A DNA stretch of 45,748 bases, taken from positions 1 through 45,748 of IMG/VR virus record IMGVR_UViG_3300013306_000006; one strand, 5' to 3'. Each line of letters starts with the position of its first letter. Within the stretch, counting starts at the first letter, position 1. Under the pieces are notes generated by a model. The model did no database searches. It saw only the letters and a list, made by a program, of their open reading frames with translations, and was not told the DNA's origin. A program made the translations under genes and the position numbers. This DNA is from a virus. Below are positions 24,086 through 32,639 of the stretch, piece by piece.

Positions 24086-24472
24086 TTACACCACCATCGT
24101 GATACCGCCGCCCGAGTCGGCAAGTGCGGGGCCGGGCGGAATGCCGAAGAAACCGCACAGTCGGCGCCGCGTCGAGTCAAACAGATTTTCGCGGTCGCGC
24201 TGTTCGTTCTTGTTGTGCGTCCAGACGGCCGCTTGTGCAGTGTCCAAGTTATCCGACGCGGTATAAATCGCAGCTTCAAGCGCGTTCAACTGAGTCAGAT
24301 AATTGACGATCACAACTTGCTCATCGTCAGAGGCGTTAGCCATCCGAAATTCGAGCGTGCCGTACCATTGATAGAAGCGATGGCCGAACGCCTGGACAGG
24401 TTGACCGCCGAACAGCGGGAACCCGCAAAAGCGACGACAATCCACGAGTTGAGCAGGCGTCAGCGCGGCCAT
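24086..24472 (-). CDS. Head-completion/adaptor-like protein
   Basis: A 128-residue protein from ATG 24472 in a TAATG overlap with the upstream gene. TPAQLVDCRRFCGFPLFGG at the start and IPPGPALADSGGGITMVV at the end; the middle is helical. Size and place (after the small linker gene, before the neck protein) fit a head-tail adaptor of the gp6/gp15 kind. Function is inferred from position. Confidence 0.65.
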   Translation of the reverse strand: MAALTPAQLVDCRRFCGFPLFGGQPVQAFGHRFYQWYGTLEFRMANASDDEQVVIVNYLTQLNALEAAIYTASDNLDTAQAAVWTHNKNEQRDRENLFDSTRRRLCGFFGIPPGPALADSGGGITMVV

Positions 24473-24750
24473 TAAGCGGCCTTTTCTGTTTCGGCCGGTT
24501 CGTCGCCAATGCCATACAGGCGGGCGCCGCGATCGATCAGCAATGCGATGTCTTCGGGGCTCGTGACGGTTTCGCCTTGGAGCCACGCTTGAAGGTCGCC
24601 CGCTTCGTCATAAAAGCCGTGCGGAGCCGCCAATTTGACGGATTCGGGCAGATCACCACGATTGACCGTTTCCGGCTTCGTCGGCGAGGCCTTTTTTTCG
24701 GCCTTGGTGGCCTTCGCCGGGGTTACCGGCTTACTTTGTACGTCTGACAT
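24472..24750 (-). CDS. Small hypothetical protein after the capsid
   Basis: A 92-residue protein with a Lys/Ala/Pro-rich start (VTPAKATKAEKKASPTK) and an acidic helical end. Short genes directly after the major capsid often encode head-completion or decoration factors. A LLIDRGARLYG motif near residues 70-80 is seen. No family is certain. Confidence 0.6.
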   Translation of the reverse strand: MSDVQSKPVTPAKATKAEKKASPTKPETVNRGDLPESVKLAAPHGFYDEAGDLQAWLQGETVTSPEDIALLIDRGARLYGIGDEPAETEKAA

Positions 24751-24798
24751 TGTTCTAGCCCTGTGGCGGGCCGCATATCAACGCGGCCCGGTTGTCGA

Positions 24799-26112
24799 TT
24801 ACAGCGATTCGATGATCACGCCGCGCTTGAAGTACGAATTCGTCGCGGTCGGGATGATGTTGGTTGTCGCCGTAATGTCGGTCGGCACAGCAAAGCCGCC
24901 GATCCAGTACCACGACTGAGCGATAATTTGCTTCAATCGGTCGAGCGGTTCGCGCGTGATCATTGCGACGCCATCAACCATTTCGAGCAAACCGGCTTCA
25001 GCTTCGGGAATGTTGCTGTAACCCGTCGAGGCAAAATCGCCCTCGATCAATGCGCCTTGACCGCACACGAAACAGCGGTGAATGACGCCAGCGCCAAGCG
25101 ATGCTTGCTGCGGGCTTTCCGTGGTCGGGATCAGGCGAACGCCCATCAGTTCGATGACTTGACCGGCAACGTAGGCTTCCGACTGGTAAGCGCCGCGATA
25201 CAACAGCTTGAAATCGGGGTCTTGGAACAGGCCGAGCAACTGGCGATCGTCCAGATAAGCGTTGTACTTGCCGCGAACGGTCGGAACCTTGTTCGAGCGC
25301 AGAGCAGCAACCGCGTTCAGGATGGCTTGCATCGTCAACGTGTCGCCTGCGATGAGCGCAGCGGTAGATGCGCGACCATTCGGGCGAATGATGAGCGATG
25401 CAACAGCGGCGACGACGCCGTTACCGGCCGTGCCATCGAGAACCGTAACGTTGGTCGAGAACGTCAACGTGCCCGACACACCCTTGGGAGCGGTCGATAC
25501 GTTCGAGCCGTCAGCGGTCGCGCCGACGCAGGTGTACACGTTCGAACCAACCGTGACGGTCAGCGGGAACGAGCTCGAAATCGGCACAAGAACGCCGTTC
25601 GAAAAGGCTTGCTGGAAGCCGCGAATGTCATCGACGGAAACCGTCGTGCCAGCCGCGCCGAGCGTGGTACGAACGCGGGTATTGCCCGACAAGTACGCGC
25701 CGAAAATCTTGTTGCGCGCGATGCGGTCAAGCGACTGCATGGCCTGGATGCCGTTCGTTTCGGCATTCTTCAGGAACTGCGACGCGATGCCGACGCCAGT
25801 CGTCACCATGTTCAGGTCCATCGTGTCACCGTACATGTCGATGCCGAGAACGTATTGTTCGATCGTCCAGCCAGCGGGCGTCAAGCCGTTGTCAAGATTG
25901 GTGTTGTTCGACGGGTTCATCGGCGTTTCGACGGGGGTCTTGAGGCCCTTGCGCGTCTTCGTGACCGTTTCACCGATGGCGTTCGGGAAACTCTCGCGAT
26001 CCGCGATGTCTCGATAGGTCAGCGAAGATTGCAGGCCCGTTTGAAACTCACGGGCAAGCATGCCTTGCTGGATTGCCGGTTGGAGAGCGGCGGGGAAATT
26101 GCTAATCGGCAT
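24799..26112 (-). CDS. Major capsid protein
   Basis: A 437-residue protein of HK97-like size, in the capsid position after the scaffold-like gene. Segments such as QQGMLAREFQTGLQSSLTYRD, PTVRGKYNAYLDDRQLLGLF and VIELMGVRLIPTTESPQQ are typical of large HK97-fold capsids of myophages. The best start is ATG 26112 with AAGG 8 nt before; the longer frame begins in the terminator. Terminator-like hairpin at 26131 precedes it. Confidence 0.85.
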   Translation of the reverse strand: MPISNFPAALQPAIQQGMLAREFQTGLQSSLTYRDIADRESFPNAIGETVTKTRKGLKTPVETPMNPSNNTNLDNGLTPAGWTIEQYVLGIDMYGDTMDLNMVTTGVGIASQFLKNAETNGIQAMQSLDRIARNKIFGAYLSGNTRVRTTLGAAGTTVSVDDIRGFQQAFSNGVLVPISSSFPLTVTVGSNVYTCVGATADGSNVSTAPKGVSGTLTFSTNVTVLDGTAGNGVVAAVASLIIRPNGRASTAALIAGDTLTMQAILNAVAALRSNKVPTVRGKYNAYLDDRQLLGLFQDPDFKLLYRGAYQSEAYVAGQVIELMGVRLIPTTESPQQASLGAGVIHRCFVCGQGALIEGDFASTGYSNIPEAEAGLLEMVDGVAMITREPLDRLKQIIAQSWYWIGGFAVPTDITATTNIIPTATNSYFKRGVIIESL

Positions 26113-26130
26113 TTGCGACCTTGAAATAGA

Positions 26131-26154
26131 AACGGCCCGCAAATGTGCGGGCCG
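26131..26154 (-). terminator. Hairpin between scaffold and capsid genes
   Basis: CGGCCCGC and GCGGGCCG pair around a short loop. On the minus strand TTTCTATTT follows. The tail is weaker than at the other late hairpins, so it may act as a processing or partial-termination site upstream of capsid. Confidence 0.65.
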
Positions 26155-26193
26155 CTTGGTTTTGGTGAACTACCTGGTGTTACTGGATCGGGC

Positions 26194-26799
26194 TTACTGC
26201 TTCCGAGCGTCGGCGAGGTATTGAGCCTTCGAGGCCGCGTACTCTTCCGGCGTTTGCTTGCGTACATCGACCTTTTCACCGGTTACAGGCTTCGGCGTCT
26301 TTTGCGTGCTGGACGTGGACGGTTCGCCGAAAAGGTACGGCTTCGATTTCTTGGCTTCCTCGAACAGCGCATCGGCGCCTTCAATGGTCCCGTCTTCGTT
26401 CAGCTTCACCTTGCTCAGGTCGAGCAGCTTCAACGCGTCCATGTCCACGATTCCCGCCTTCACGGCAACCGCTTTCAGTTCTGCGCGCAACACGCGATCG
26501 TTGGCGGCTTTCTCAGCGGCCGTAACGCGCTCATTTGCGGCGGCTTCCGCTGCGGCGATCTTTTCGGCTTGCTCCTTGATCGTCGCCTCGCTACCTTGCG
26601 CCTTGAGGCGCCATGTCTTGGCTTCCTCACGCACTTCAGAGACGTATTCGCGGGAGAACAATTCGCGCGGAGCCGGTGTATTTGCCGGGGGATTGACGTT
26701 TCCGCCGCCGCCTTCCGGGTCATCCACATAGGAACGAACGAGGCCAAAGCCCAGGAGCATTGCAAGAAGTTTCGAAATACGCATAGTTGATCCGGGCAT
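26194..26799 (-). CDS. Scaffold-like protein
   Basis: A 201-residue acidic, helical protein between portal and capsid. After a Pro/Gly linker (DDPEGGGGNVNPPANTPAP) comes a long coiled-coil stretch (KAQGSEATIKEQAEKIAAAE, then ERVTAAEKAANDR). This matches scaffold proteins that template the capsid shell. ATG 26799 has AGGA 10 nt upstream; ATG 26784 is the alternative. C-terminus is basic and may bind the capsid. Confidence 0.75.
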   Translation of the reverse strand: MPGSTMRISKLLAMLLGFGLVRSYVDDPEGGGGNVNPPANTPAPRELFSREYVSEVREEAKTWRLKAQGSEATIKEQAEKIAAAEAAANERVTAAEKAANDRVLRAELKAVAVKAGIVDMDALKLLDLSKVKLNEDGTIEGADALFEEAKKSKPYLFGEPSTSSTQKTPKPVTGEKVDVRKQTPEEYAASKAQYLADARKQ

Positions 26800-26849
26800 C
26801 AAGCCCAATCCTTTGATAAATAGAGAGTCGCATCAGGCGACCCGATGGT

Positions 26850-28328
26850 TTAGTCGCCGGTAGAATCCGGGACCGGCTTCGTTGCTACCGCGAGCGCGAG
26901 CGCTGCATCGGCAGCGGCTTGCTGTTCGTTTTTGATGCGGGTAAGTTCGGCTGGCACGTCTTCGATGTCGTATTGATCCGCAATCGACTTGGTTGCGGTT
27001 TCCTTGGACATCAATCCGCCCGTCGTGAGCGTGTTGAGCGTGTTCGCCTCGTTGGTTTTGTCAGTCCACGTCGGCGCATACCATGCAGGCCATTGCAGCG
27101 AGATAGGTTTGCCAGTGGAGATAGCAGGGATCGCATTCCCGCCCGAATCTTTCAGGTTGAATTTGTTCGATGCCTTGACGATCATGTTGTAGAGCGCGAG
27201 CAAGCCCGTTTCGCCGTAGCTGATGCGAAGCTTGTCAGCCAGCCAGATAAGCGCTTGGTTCATCAGTTCCATAGCGCGCCCCGACTGTGCGGCGGCGATC
27301 TTGTCAGCGTCCGCCTTGTTGCCGTGGATCGACTCAAGCGCCACTTGACGCGCGAGCCTGACGAATTCGAGTAGCGCATCAGTGCTACCGCCCGTCATTT
27401 CCAGCAACTTAGCGTCGCCGTTTTCCGATACTACGATCGCGTTACCGCCGCCCTTAACGAGCGTGTTGCCCGTGCCCGTGGCGGGCTCCTTAATCATCAA
27501 GGTAGGGTCAGACGCATACTTGAGCGCGCGACCGCCTTGCGACAGTAGATAGTCAATCTCGATGTTCGTATCGATGGCGCGCTTGAACGTACAGGCGCCG
27601 TCGATGTCATCGCCGCCCGGAAGGTTCTTGATCCAGACGATTGGCACAAATCCGAGTGAATGCGTTTTGCTGCGGGTTTCGTCACGCATCGGCACAATGG
27701 CTGGATCGGAGCCCTTCACAAGCCAGGGTACGAACCAGTTTTCGGCGTTGGTATCCCAAATGCGTTGGAACCAGAAATCAGCCGCCATATCGTCGGACTT
27801 GATTGGGTATCCCGACGCTGCGAGCGCGCTACCCTTCGTCTTGTATTTCTCGGTAATTGACTTGAGCGTGTCGGGCGCGTCATCCTGCCATACCGGCGTA
27901 AGAAACTGCGTCGGCATGACCTTGAAGAACAACCGATTCTTCAAAACGCGCATCTGGATTGCGATCGATCCGACCGAACCGCGCGTAGCGGCATCGATCA
28001 TTACCTCGTTCAGCTTGCAATCCTTCACGATCGCCGCGATAGTTTCAACCGCTTTCGGGTCTTCACTCGCAGCCGTTGGATAATGCTCTTCACTGAACAG
28101 CAATCCTACCGAGTCATCGACAACGGCGTTGCACAGTGCGTATCGAACGCTAGGGCGGCGCTTGCGAAGTGGAATGTACTCGTCGGCGTCCGACTTTTCC
28201 GTATGGAACGAATGGGGCAGCGCATCGTATTGCGTGCCGTCCAATATCGCGTTGTAGCAAATGATGTCGAACGATCGTTGCGGAAGGTCCGCATCTTTCG
28301 AAAACGACTCTTTTAGGGCCTTCCAGAT
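26850..28328 (-). CDS. Portal protein
   Basis: A 492-residue portal protein just after the large terminase. The frame is open to 28328, where AGGAGG stands 4 nt before an ATC codon followed by WKALKESFSKDADLPQ. No ATG, GTG or TTG in frame occurs until TTG 28244, which would remove 28 coding-like residues. So initiation at ATC (AUC) is likely. Later segments FVPIVWIKNLPGGDD, DYLLSQGG and ALESIHGNKADADKI are portal-like. It forms the 12-fold DNA gate. Confidence 0.85.
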   Translation of the reverse strand: MWKALKESFSKDADLPQRSFDIICYNAILDGTQYDALPHSFHTEKSDADEYIPLRKRRPSVRYALCNAVVDDSVGLLFSEEHYPTAASEDPKAVETIAAIVKDCKLNEVMIDAATRGSVGSIAIQMRVLKNRLFFKVMPTQFLTPVWQDDAPDTLKSITEKYKTKGSALAASGYPIKSDDMAADFWFQRIWDTNAENWFVPWLVKGSDPAIVPMRDETRSKTHSLGFVPIVWIKNLPGGDDIDGACTFKRAIDTNIEIDYLLSQGGRALKYASDPTLMIKEPATGTGNTLVKGGGNAIVVSENGDAKLLEMTGGSTDALLEFVRLARQVALESIHGNKADADKIAAAQSGRAMELMNQALIWLADKLRISYGETGLLALYNMIVKASNKFNLKDSGGNAIPAISTGKPISLQWPAWYAPTWTDKTNEANTLNTLTTGGLMSKETATKSIADQYDIEDVPAELTRIKNEQQAAADAALALAVATKPVPDSTGD

Positions 28329-28336
28329 ATGACCTC

Positions 28337-29704
28337 CTATCGTTGCATGTGGTCGCTTTGAACGCGTTTCGCAGGGATATAAACAAATTTGGTGAACAGG
28401 TAATATCCGAGCGCATCCGGTACGTGATCCAATCCCAATTCCTTATCGGGATCGTTCGTGCCTTCCTTGTAGGTCAATTGCTCATAGCATTTGATCGATT
28501 CCTTGCATGAGGGATCGACAAAGAAATGGCGCTTGCCATCGGCTGATTTAATTCGACCGTTCACGTAGTTGACGCGATCGCGGATGAGCGGATGCGCGTC
28601 CATCGAAACGACGTTGAAGCCGTACGAGCGAAGGATCGAAATATCGGTTTTCCCCTGGGCGCTGGTCTTGCGCTGCGCCCCGGCAGGGTCCGGGTATATG
28701 GTGATGTGATCGAGCTTCGGCGCCGAGGGATCGAACGAGGGCAGGCCGTACGTATCGCGCAGCACGCCCGCCATTTCGTCGGTGTTTGATGTGGGAATTA
28801 CGTGTTCAGCGATCTGCCAGATTTCGCCGTCCGCTTGCTCTTGGCAAACAACCGCCGACATGGGATTTACGTTGAAGTCCATCCCGATATGAACGGCTAA
28901 CTTCGGGTCGAACGAGCACGGCTTGACCGATTCCTTGCGATGAAAGTCGTAGTAGACGCGGCCAGAATAGTTCTCGAATGAACCCTCATATTCCTGTCGG
29001 AACGTTCGGGGGTCCAGTGTTCGGCGTGCTGCTTCCACTTCTTCCGGGGGGACATTCCCACCCTGTACGCTTGTATAAAGCCATGACTTATGATCTGGTT
29101 CGCCACCGTCTTGACCAGCCACGTATGAGTCGTAACAGTGATTAAAGCCCTTTGGCGTCCCGATCCGCAAACAATGACCACCGACATATTTCACCCCATC
29201 AATTTCGTACTTGCATGTCGAGAGCATCGGGCGCAAGACTTCTTTCCAGGCCTCGTAAGGGCAGTCGGCCCATTCATCGACTAGGGCAAAGAAAAGACCC
29301 GATCCGCGCAGGTTGTCATACTCATTAAGACCGACAATTCGAATAATGTGACCGGAGCGCAGCAAAATAAAGCACTCAGACTCATTAGGCTTCCCGTCCA
29401 TCCATGCACGCGGTATCGCCCGCTTGAGTCTTCGCCAAAACACGCGCTTAGCTTGTTTAAAGGTCGGGGCGGCATACCAGATTTCATCATCGGGTGAGAC
29501 TTTCCAACGGGCCGCAAGCTGCGCAGCGCGTCGCATTTCCTTTGCGCCAAGAAACGTCTTGCCAAATCGTCGGCCGCACACCGCATCGCGGAATCGCGCC
29601 TTCGGTTGCCATCCCCATGCATAAATGTTCGCCTGTTTCGGTGTTAGCTGGATCGATTCGAATACGCTTGTCGGGCCGCTTGCTCGCGCCTTAGTACGGG
29701 ACAT
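28337..29704 (-). CDS. Terminase large subunit
   Basis: A 455-residue protein. Walker A is CGRRFGKT (residues 43-50), Walker B is LVDEWAD (141-147). The nuclease domain shows GMDFNVNPMSAV near residue 275, IYPDPAGAQRK near 350 and DHVPDALGYYLF near 430 with metal-binding Asp residues. It pumps and cuts phage DNA at the portal. Its start overlaps a small gene by 14 nt, and its stop is 8 nt before the portal AUC. Confidence 0.92.
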   Translation of the reverse strand: MSRTKARASGPTSVFESIQLTPKQANIYAWGWQPKARFRDAVCGRRFGKTFLGAKEMRRAAQLAARWKVSPDDEIWYAAPTFKQAKRVFWRRLKRAIPRAWMDGKPNESECFILLRSGHIIRIVGLNEYDNLRGSGLFFALVDEWADCPYEAWKEVLRPMLSTCKYEIDGVKYVGGHCLRIGTPKGFNHCYDSYVAGQDGGEPDHKSWLYTSVQGGNVPPEEVEAARRTLDPRTFRQEYEGSFENYSGRVYYDFHRKESVKPCSFDPKLAVHIGMDFNVNPMSAVVCQEQADGEIWQIAEHVIPTSNTDEMAGVLRDTYGLPSFDPSAPKLDHITIYPDPAGAQRKTSAQGKTDISILRSYGFNVVSMDAHPLIRDRVNYVNGRIKSADGKRHFFVDPSCKESIKCYEQLTYKEGTNDPDKELGLDHVPDALGYYLFTKFVYIPAKRVQSDHMQR

Positions 29705-29870
29705 ACGGTTGCTGATGCGAGGCGATCAGCCCGCCATCAGGTAGGCGCGTCATTACGATGCCATCGCGCCGCGTGTTGTCGAATGCCTCTTGAATCGCTT
29801 CCTCAATGTCCGCAATGGCGTACTTTCCGATCGGGAATACCTGACATGACGTGATGTATTGGCGGCTCAC
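29691..29870 (-). CDS. Small protein upstream of terminase
   Basis: A 59-residue protein from GTG 29870 with GGAGGG 4-5 nt upstream. It overlaps the terminase start by 14 nt and the previous gene stop by 4 nt. Sequence features are FPIGKYAIADIEEAIQEAF and RRDGIVMTRLPDGG. No family recognised. Placement inside the packaging gene group suggests a packaging accessory role. Confidence 0.65.
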   Translation of the reverse strand: MSRQYITSCQVFPIGKYAIADIEEAIQEAFDNTRRDGIVMTRLPDGGLIASHQQPYVPY

Positions 29871-30076
29871 AGAACCCTCCCGGTTTCGTCGGTGAGCACA
29901 ATGCGCGTGGTGTATGTCACCGTTCGTTGGTGGATAGCCAAGAGCGCGCGCCGCGCTTCGTCAATCAGTTCAGGCGTGCAAGGAAGGTCGAGCAGAGTAT
30001 CTAGGTAGGCTTTGCCCTCGCGTTGATACTCTTCGGCGCCTGATACGTCGATGTCGCATACGGCATGAATCAGCAT
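29867..30076 (-). CDS. Small hypothetical protein in the packaging operon
   Basis: A 69-residue protein: EEYQREGKAYLDTLLDLPCT and LIDEARRALLAIHQRTVTYT suggest two helices. It sits between the candidate small terminase gene and the 59-residue gene. Function unknown; translation is supported by the GTGA overlap at its end. Confidence 0.6.
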   Translation of the reverse strand: MLIHAVCDIDVSGAEEYQREGKAYLDTLLDLPCTPELIDEARRALLAIHQRTVTYTTRIVLTDETGRVL

Positions 30077-30086
30077 TGGTGAGCCT

Positions 30087-30632
30087 TTACAGGATAGGTT
30101 TTTCTGGGATAGGTTCGTCAGGCGCGATGAATGTGTCGGTGCGCGTCAAATCGTCGTCGTTACCGTCGCCGCCGTTCAGTTCGAGCAGTTCAGCGCGCAG
30201 CTTTTCGAGCGCTCCAATGCGCGCGGTCAACCGGTCGATGTGGGCGTTGTAGTCAACGCGCTCGTAAATGCGTTCCGGGCCAGCCGAAAACTCGGTAGCC
30301 TCTTTATCGTTGAATTTCTGTAGCTCCAACCCGTCGTGCTCGTTGTCTTCCGCGCGGTTCTGCGCTTCCAGGGTTCGAACGAGTTGCAACCGCACGATCG
30401 CCAACTCGTCGTCAACGCTCCCGGCTGATCGCTTGATTTCAGCGTGTAGGTCGCGCTCGTGCTCTCGTACCGTGCGGCCGTAGATGCCGTGCTTTGTCGC
30501 GTTTTGCGCCACATTCGGCGTACCCGGCCCGGCGCTCGCTCCACCGTGCACATGGCAACGCTTCCCGCCCTTTACCGCTTTTGCAGCACATGGAGCGCCC
30601 GAGCGGGTTTTCGCCCCACACAGTGGACGCAT
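30087..30632 (-). CDS. Candidate terminase small subunit
   Basis: A 181-residue protein. The first 50 residues carry CGAKTRSGAPC, KRCHVHGGASAG and QNATKHGIYG, a Cys/His-rich pattern common at the start of phage genes next to large terminases. The middle is helical and the end acidic (NGGDGNDDDLTRTDTF). It probably recognises phage DNA for packaging. As first gene of the late minus operon it lies beside the divergent early promoter at 30654. GGAG occurs 9 nt before ATG 30632. Confidence 0.65.
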   Translation of the reverse strand: MRPLCGAKTRSGAPCAAKAVKGGKRCHVHGGASAGPGTPNVAQNATKHGIYGRTVREHERDLHAEIKRSAGSVDDELAIVRLQLVRTLEAQNRAEDNEHDGLELQKFNDKEATEFSAGPERIYERVDYNAHIDRLTARIGALEKLRAELLELNGGDGNDDDLTRTDTFIAPDEPIPEKPIL

Positions 30633-30653
30633 ACAAATACTCCAAAAAAGGTA

Positions 30654-30683
30654 TTGACCGTGAAAATACCATTACGGTAGTAT
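30654..30683 (+). promoter_or_regulatory. Early promoter with operator (30666-30680)
   Basis: TTGACC, an 18-nt spacer and TAGTAT. The spacer end holds ATACC-ATTAC-GGTAG. AAAAA lies 4 nt before the -35. It lies in the gap between the late minus operon and the plus accessory genes, so it could govern both directions. Confidence 0.8.
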
Positions 30684-30715
30684 TCGCAGACACTAACGCA
30701 CGGCAGGGGCAAGAA

Positions 30716-30880
30716 ATGAAACGGTTTTACGTATTCCGCGAGTCGGACGGGTGCTTGATCGACGTTGTTACGGCCTTTACGGACGCGTTTGCGTGCCTCG
30801 TGGCCTCGCGAAAGGAAAATTGCGACTGGCTGACCCTTCGCGCTTCCACGAACGCAACAGCGCAGTTCCGGTGCTACTGA
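30716..30880 (+). CDS. Small hypothetical protein
   Basis: A 54-residue protein from ATG 30716 with GGGG 6-9 nt upstream and an operator-promoter at 30654. Sequence: MKRFYVFRESDGCLIDVVTA start and three Cys residues in all. It is the first plus-strand gene after the late region. No family recognised. Confidence 0.65.
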   Translation: MKRFYVFRESDGCLIDVVTAFTDAFACLVASRKENCDWLTLRASTNATAQFRCY

Positions 30881-30881
30881 T

Positions 30882-31169
30882 ATGCCCTACGCATGTCCCA
30901 TACGGCAACGCGAGGCACACAACGCGGCAGTAAAGCGCTGGCGCGAGAAATCAGCCAAGCGCTACAACGCACAGCAGGCGGTTAAAGCGGCCCTGGCGAG
31001 CGGGAAACTGGAAAAGTGGCCTGTATGCGCCGCGTATCCCTGCAAACGCAAGCGCGGGCTCGAAGCACATCATTTCGACTACGACCAACCGTTGCAAGTG
31101 ACGTGGCTTTGCATGAAGTGCCACAAGGCCGCGCACGCGATAGTCGGGTTTCGCAACACAGAACACTGA
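30882..31169 (+). CDS. HNH-type endonuclease
   Basis: A 95-residue protein with CAAYPC near residues 47-52, LEAHHFDYDQPLQVTWLC near residues 60-77 and KCHKAAHAI after it. This Cys4/His2 with HHFDY is the standard small phage HNH. HNH nucleases beside terminase genes help cos cleavage in some phages. This one is divergent from the terminase, so packaging help is possible but unproven. Confidence 0.8.
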   Translation: MPYACPIRQREAHNAAVKRWREKSAKRYNAQQAVKAALASGKLEKWPVCAAYPCKRKRGLEAHHFDYDQPLQVTWLCMKCHKAAHAIVGFRNTEH

Positions 31170-31177
31170 AATAACCA

Positions 31178-31207
31178 TTGACGCCAATACTACCCGTACG
31201 GTAGTGT
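31178..31207 (+). promoter_or_regulatory. Early promoter with operator (31190-31204)
   Basis: AAATA, 4 nt, TTGACG, an 18-nt spacer and TAGTGT. The perfect palindrome CTACC-CGTAC-GGTAG overlaps the spacer end and -10. It drives the DUF6874-like gene cluster from 31233. Confidence 0.82.
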
Positions 31208-31232
31208 TGGCGTAATCACAACAGGAGTTCAA

Positions 31233-31523
31233 ATGTCAGTCTCGTTCGCAGCAACCAAGGAAGAATCAATTCTCATCGGCGCTATCGTTCGGCGTTACGT
31301 CGCCATCGCCAAGGAACAGGGGCAGAAGTTGCCCGACGCTGTTTCGCTCGCGATGGACATCACAGCGTGTCACGCGAACGGTTGCCCGCTCGAATTGGAA
31401 ACGCTGTACAAGTTCGATGATTTCAATTTCGTGCACGACGTGAGCGGAATCCGCAACACGCTCAATCGTTCGAACGGCGAACTGACCAACAATTTCTTGC
31501 CACGTTGCGCGGTGCCGTTATGA
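31233..31523 (+). CDS. DUF6874-like protein
   Basis: A 96-residue protein resembling DUF6874 proteins of Burkholderia-type phages: EESILIGAIVRRYVAIAKEQ at the start, SLAMDITACHANGCPLELETL in the middle, DFNFVHDVSGIRNTLNRSNG near the end. No biochemical role is known. CAGGAG precedes ATG 31233. It is the first gene of an operon of four overlapping genes to 33025. Confidence 0.75.
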   Translation: MSVSFAATKEESILIGAIVRRYVAIAKEQGQKLPDAVSLAMDITACHANGCPLELETLYKFDDFNFVHDVSGIRNTLNRSNGELTNNFLPRCAVPL

Positions 31524-32005
31524 GCGCGATCTATCAGGCCCGAGGGCGCGGCGATAAATCATGGCTCGATTGCAGCGAGGAAGCGTTCGAGCACATGAGC
31601 AACAATCCGTTGCTTTTCGAGACTCGTATCGTCGCCATCCTGCAAGCCGCCACTCGCGAGGCGTCAAGTGCTGATGTCGGCCATGCGTGTGCAACCAAGA
31701 TGCGCGCGACGATGGTACGCCTTGGTGCGTTTCCGGGCGAAGGGTTGGAATGGTTTCAGGCCAACATCGAAGACAACATTTATCTCATGTGCAGAGAAGT
31801 GAACAAACTGCTAGACGATATTACTGTCAGCGCGCCAAGTGCTGATGCGGTAGATGCGCTGAAGCAGATTAAAGCACTGGTGTGCGGCGACCGCTCGCCC
31901 CGCTGGAATAACGACCATCAAGTATCAATTTCGCGCTCGATGATCGCGGACATTGTCGACAACGCTATCGCTGCCAGCGCGCCGAAGGAAGATGGAAATG
32001 ACTGA
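31520..32005 (+). CDS. Hypothetical protein
   Basis: A 161-residue protein starting in an ATGA overlap with the DUF6874-like gene. It is helical, with NIEDNIYLMCREVNKLLDDI in the middle and an acidic end. It is probably made together with the genes on each side. No motif or family recognised. Confidence 0.6.
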   Translation: MSAIYQARGRGDKSWLDCSEEAFEHMSNNPLLFETRIVAILQAATREASSADVGHACATKMRATMVRLGAFPGEGLEWFQANIEDNIYLMCREVNKLLDDITVSAPSADAVDALKQIKALVCGDRSPRWNNDHQVSISRSMIADIVDNAIAASAPKEDGND

Positions 32006-32639
32006 ACGATACGACGGCGATGATCGCGAATCGCGCACTGCTTTTCGCGCATACGACAGCGTGAGCGAGCCTGTATCCAGTCGTACACCGTGGCAAATCT
32101 GGCGCGATGCATGCGCTTGGCAAGCCGCACGCGCCACGCCAGCGGACCAAGAGCCGTTTGCATGGGCGTACAAGTGCGGCGACCAAGTGCATTTGCACAC
32201 GAAAAAATTGGATCACTATTACAGCATGGATTTCGGCGAAACATACGTTAAAGGGATTCCGCTTTATGCCGCACCCCAACCCCCGCAAAACGCTGCCGAC
32301 CATATTGTTGATGCCAACAAAAAGGTTGAGGCGCAGAGCGTGCGGGATGCGGTGATCGGGTCAACTTGGGTAGCCGAAGTTTGCCAAGACGCAGATGGCT
32401 TTAAGCACATTGAGGCGGTCGTTGAGGACTTAGACGATTTCGCTGCGGGAACTCGGCTCTATGCAGGCGGTTTTATTGATGAAGATCGCATTGCTAAGTT
32501 GGCCCACGAAGTCTCGACTGAGTGCCTATCTGTGCCCGGCGTCAACTTCTACATGGCTGCTGAGATGGCTATTGAGCTAACGCTTGAAATGCTCGGGCTG
32601 AAGTCAGCACCGCCCCAGAAACCAGAGGTCATAAAATGA
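31998..32639 (+). CDS. Hypothetical protein
   Basis: A 213-residue protein from ATG 31998, with AAGGAAG 7 nt upstream; ATG 31992 in frame is the alternative. Its parts look unrelated to one another: an N-terminal helical segment rich in Arg/Trp/Ala, a middle with EPFAWAYKCGDQVHLHTKK and GIPLYAAPQPPQ, and a helical end (MAAEMAIELTLEMLGL). The middle pattern (AWxY... IPLYAAPQPP) is common in proteobacterial phage accessory proteins of unknown role. Overlaps both neighbours. Confidence 0.65.
   Translation: MTERYDGDDRESRTAFRAYDSVSEPVSSRTPWQIWRDACAWQAARATPADQEPFAWAYKCGDQVHLHTKKLDHYYSMDFGETYVKGIPLYAAPQPPQNAADHIVDANKKVEAQSVRDAVIGSTWVAEVCQDADGFKHIEAVVEDLDDFAAGTRLYAGGFIDEDRIAKLAHEVSTECLSVPGVNFYMAAEMAIELTLEMLGLKSAPPQKPEVIK

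Noticed and set aside
24763-26124. 453-codon plus-strand frame opposite the capsid gene
   Set aside because: It is an antisense shadow of the capsid gene, with unnatural Arg-rich composition and no ribosome binding site.
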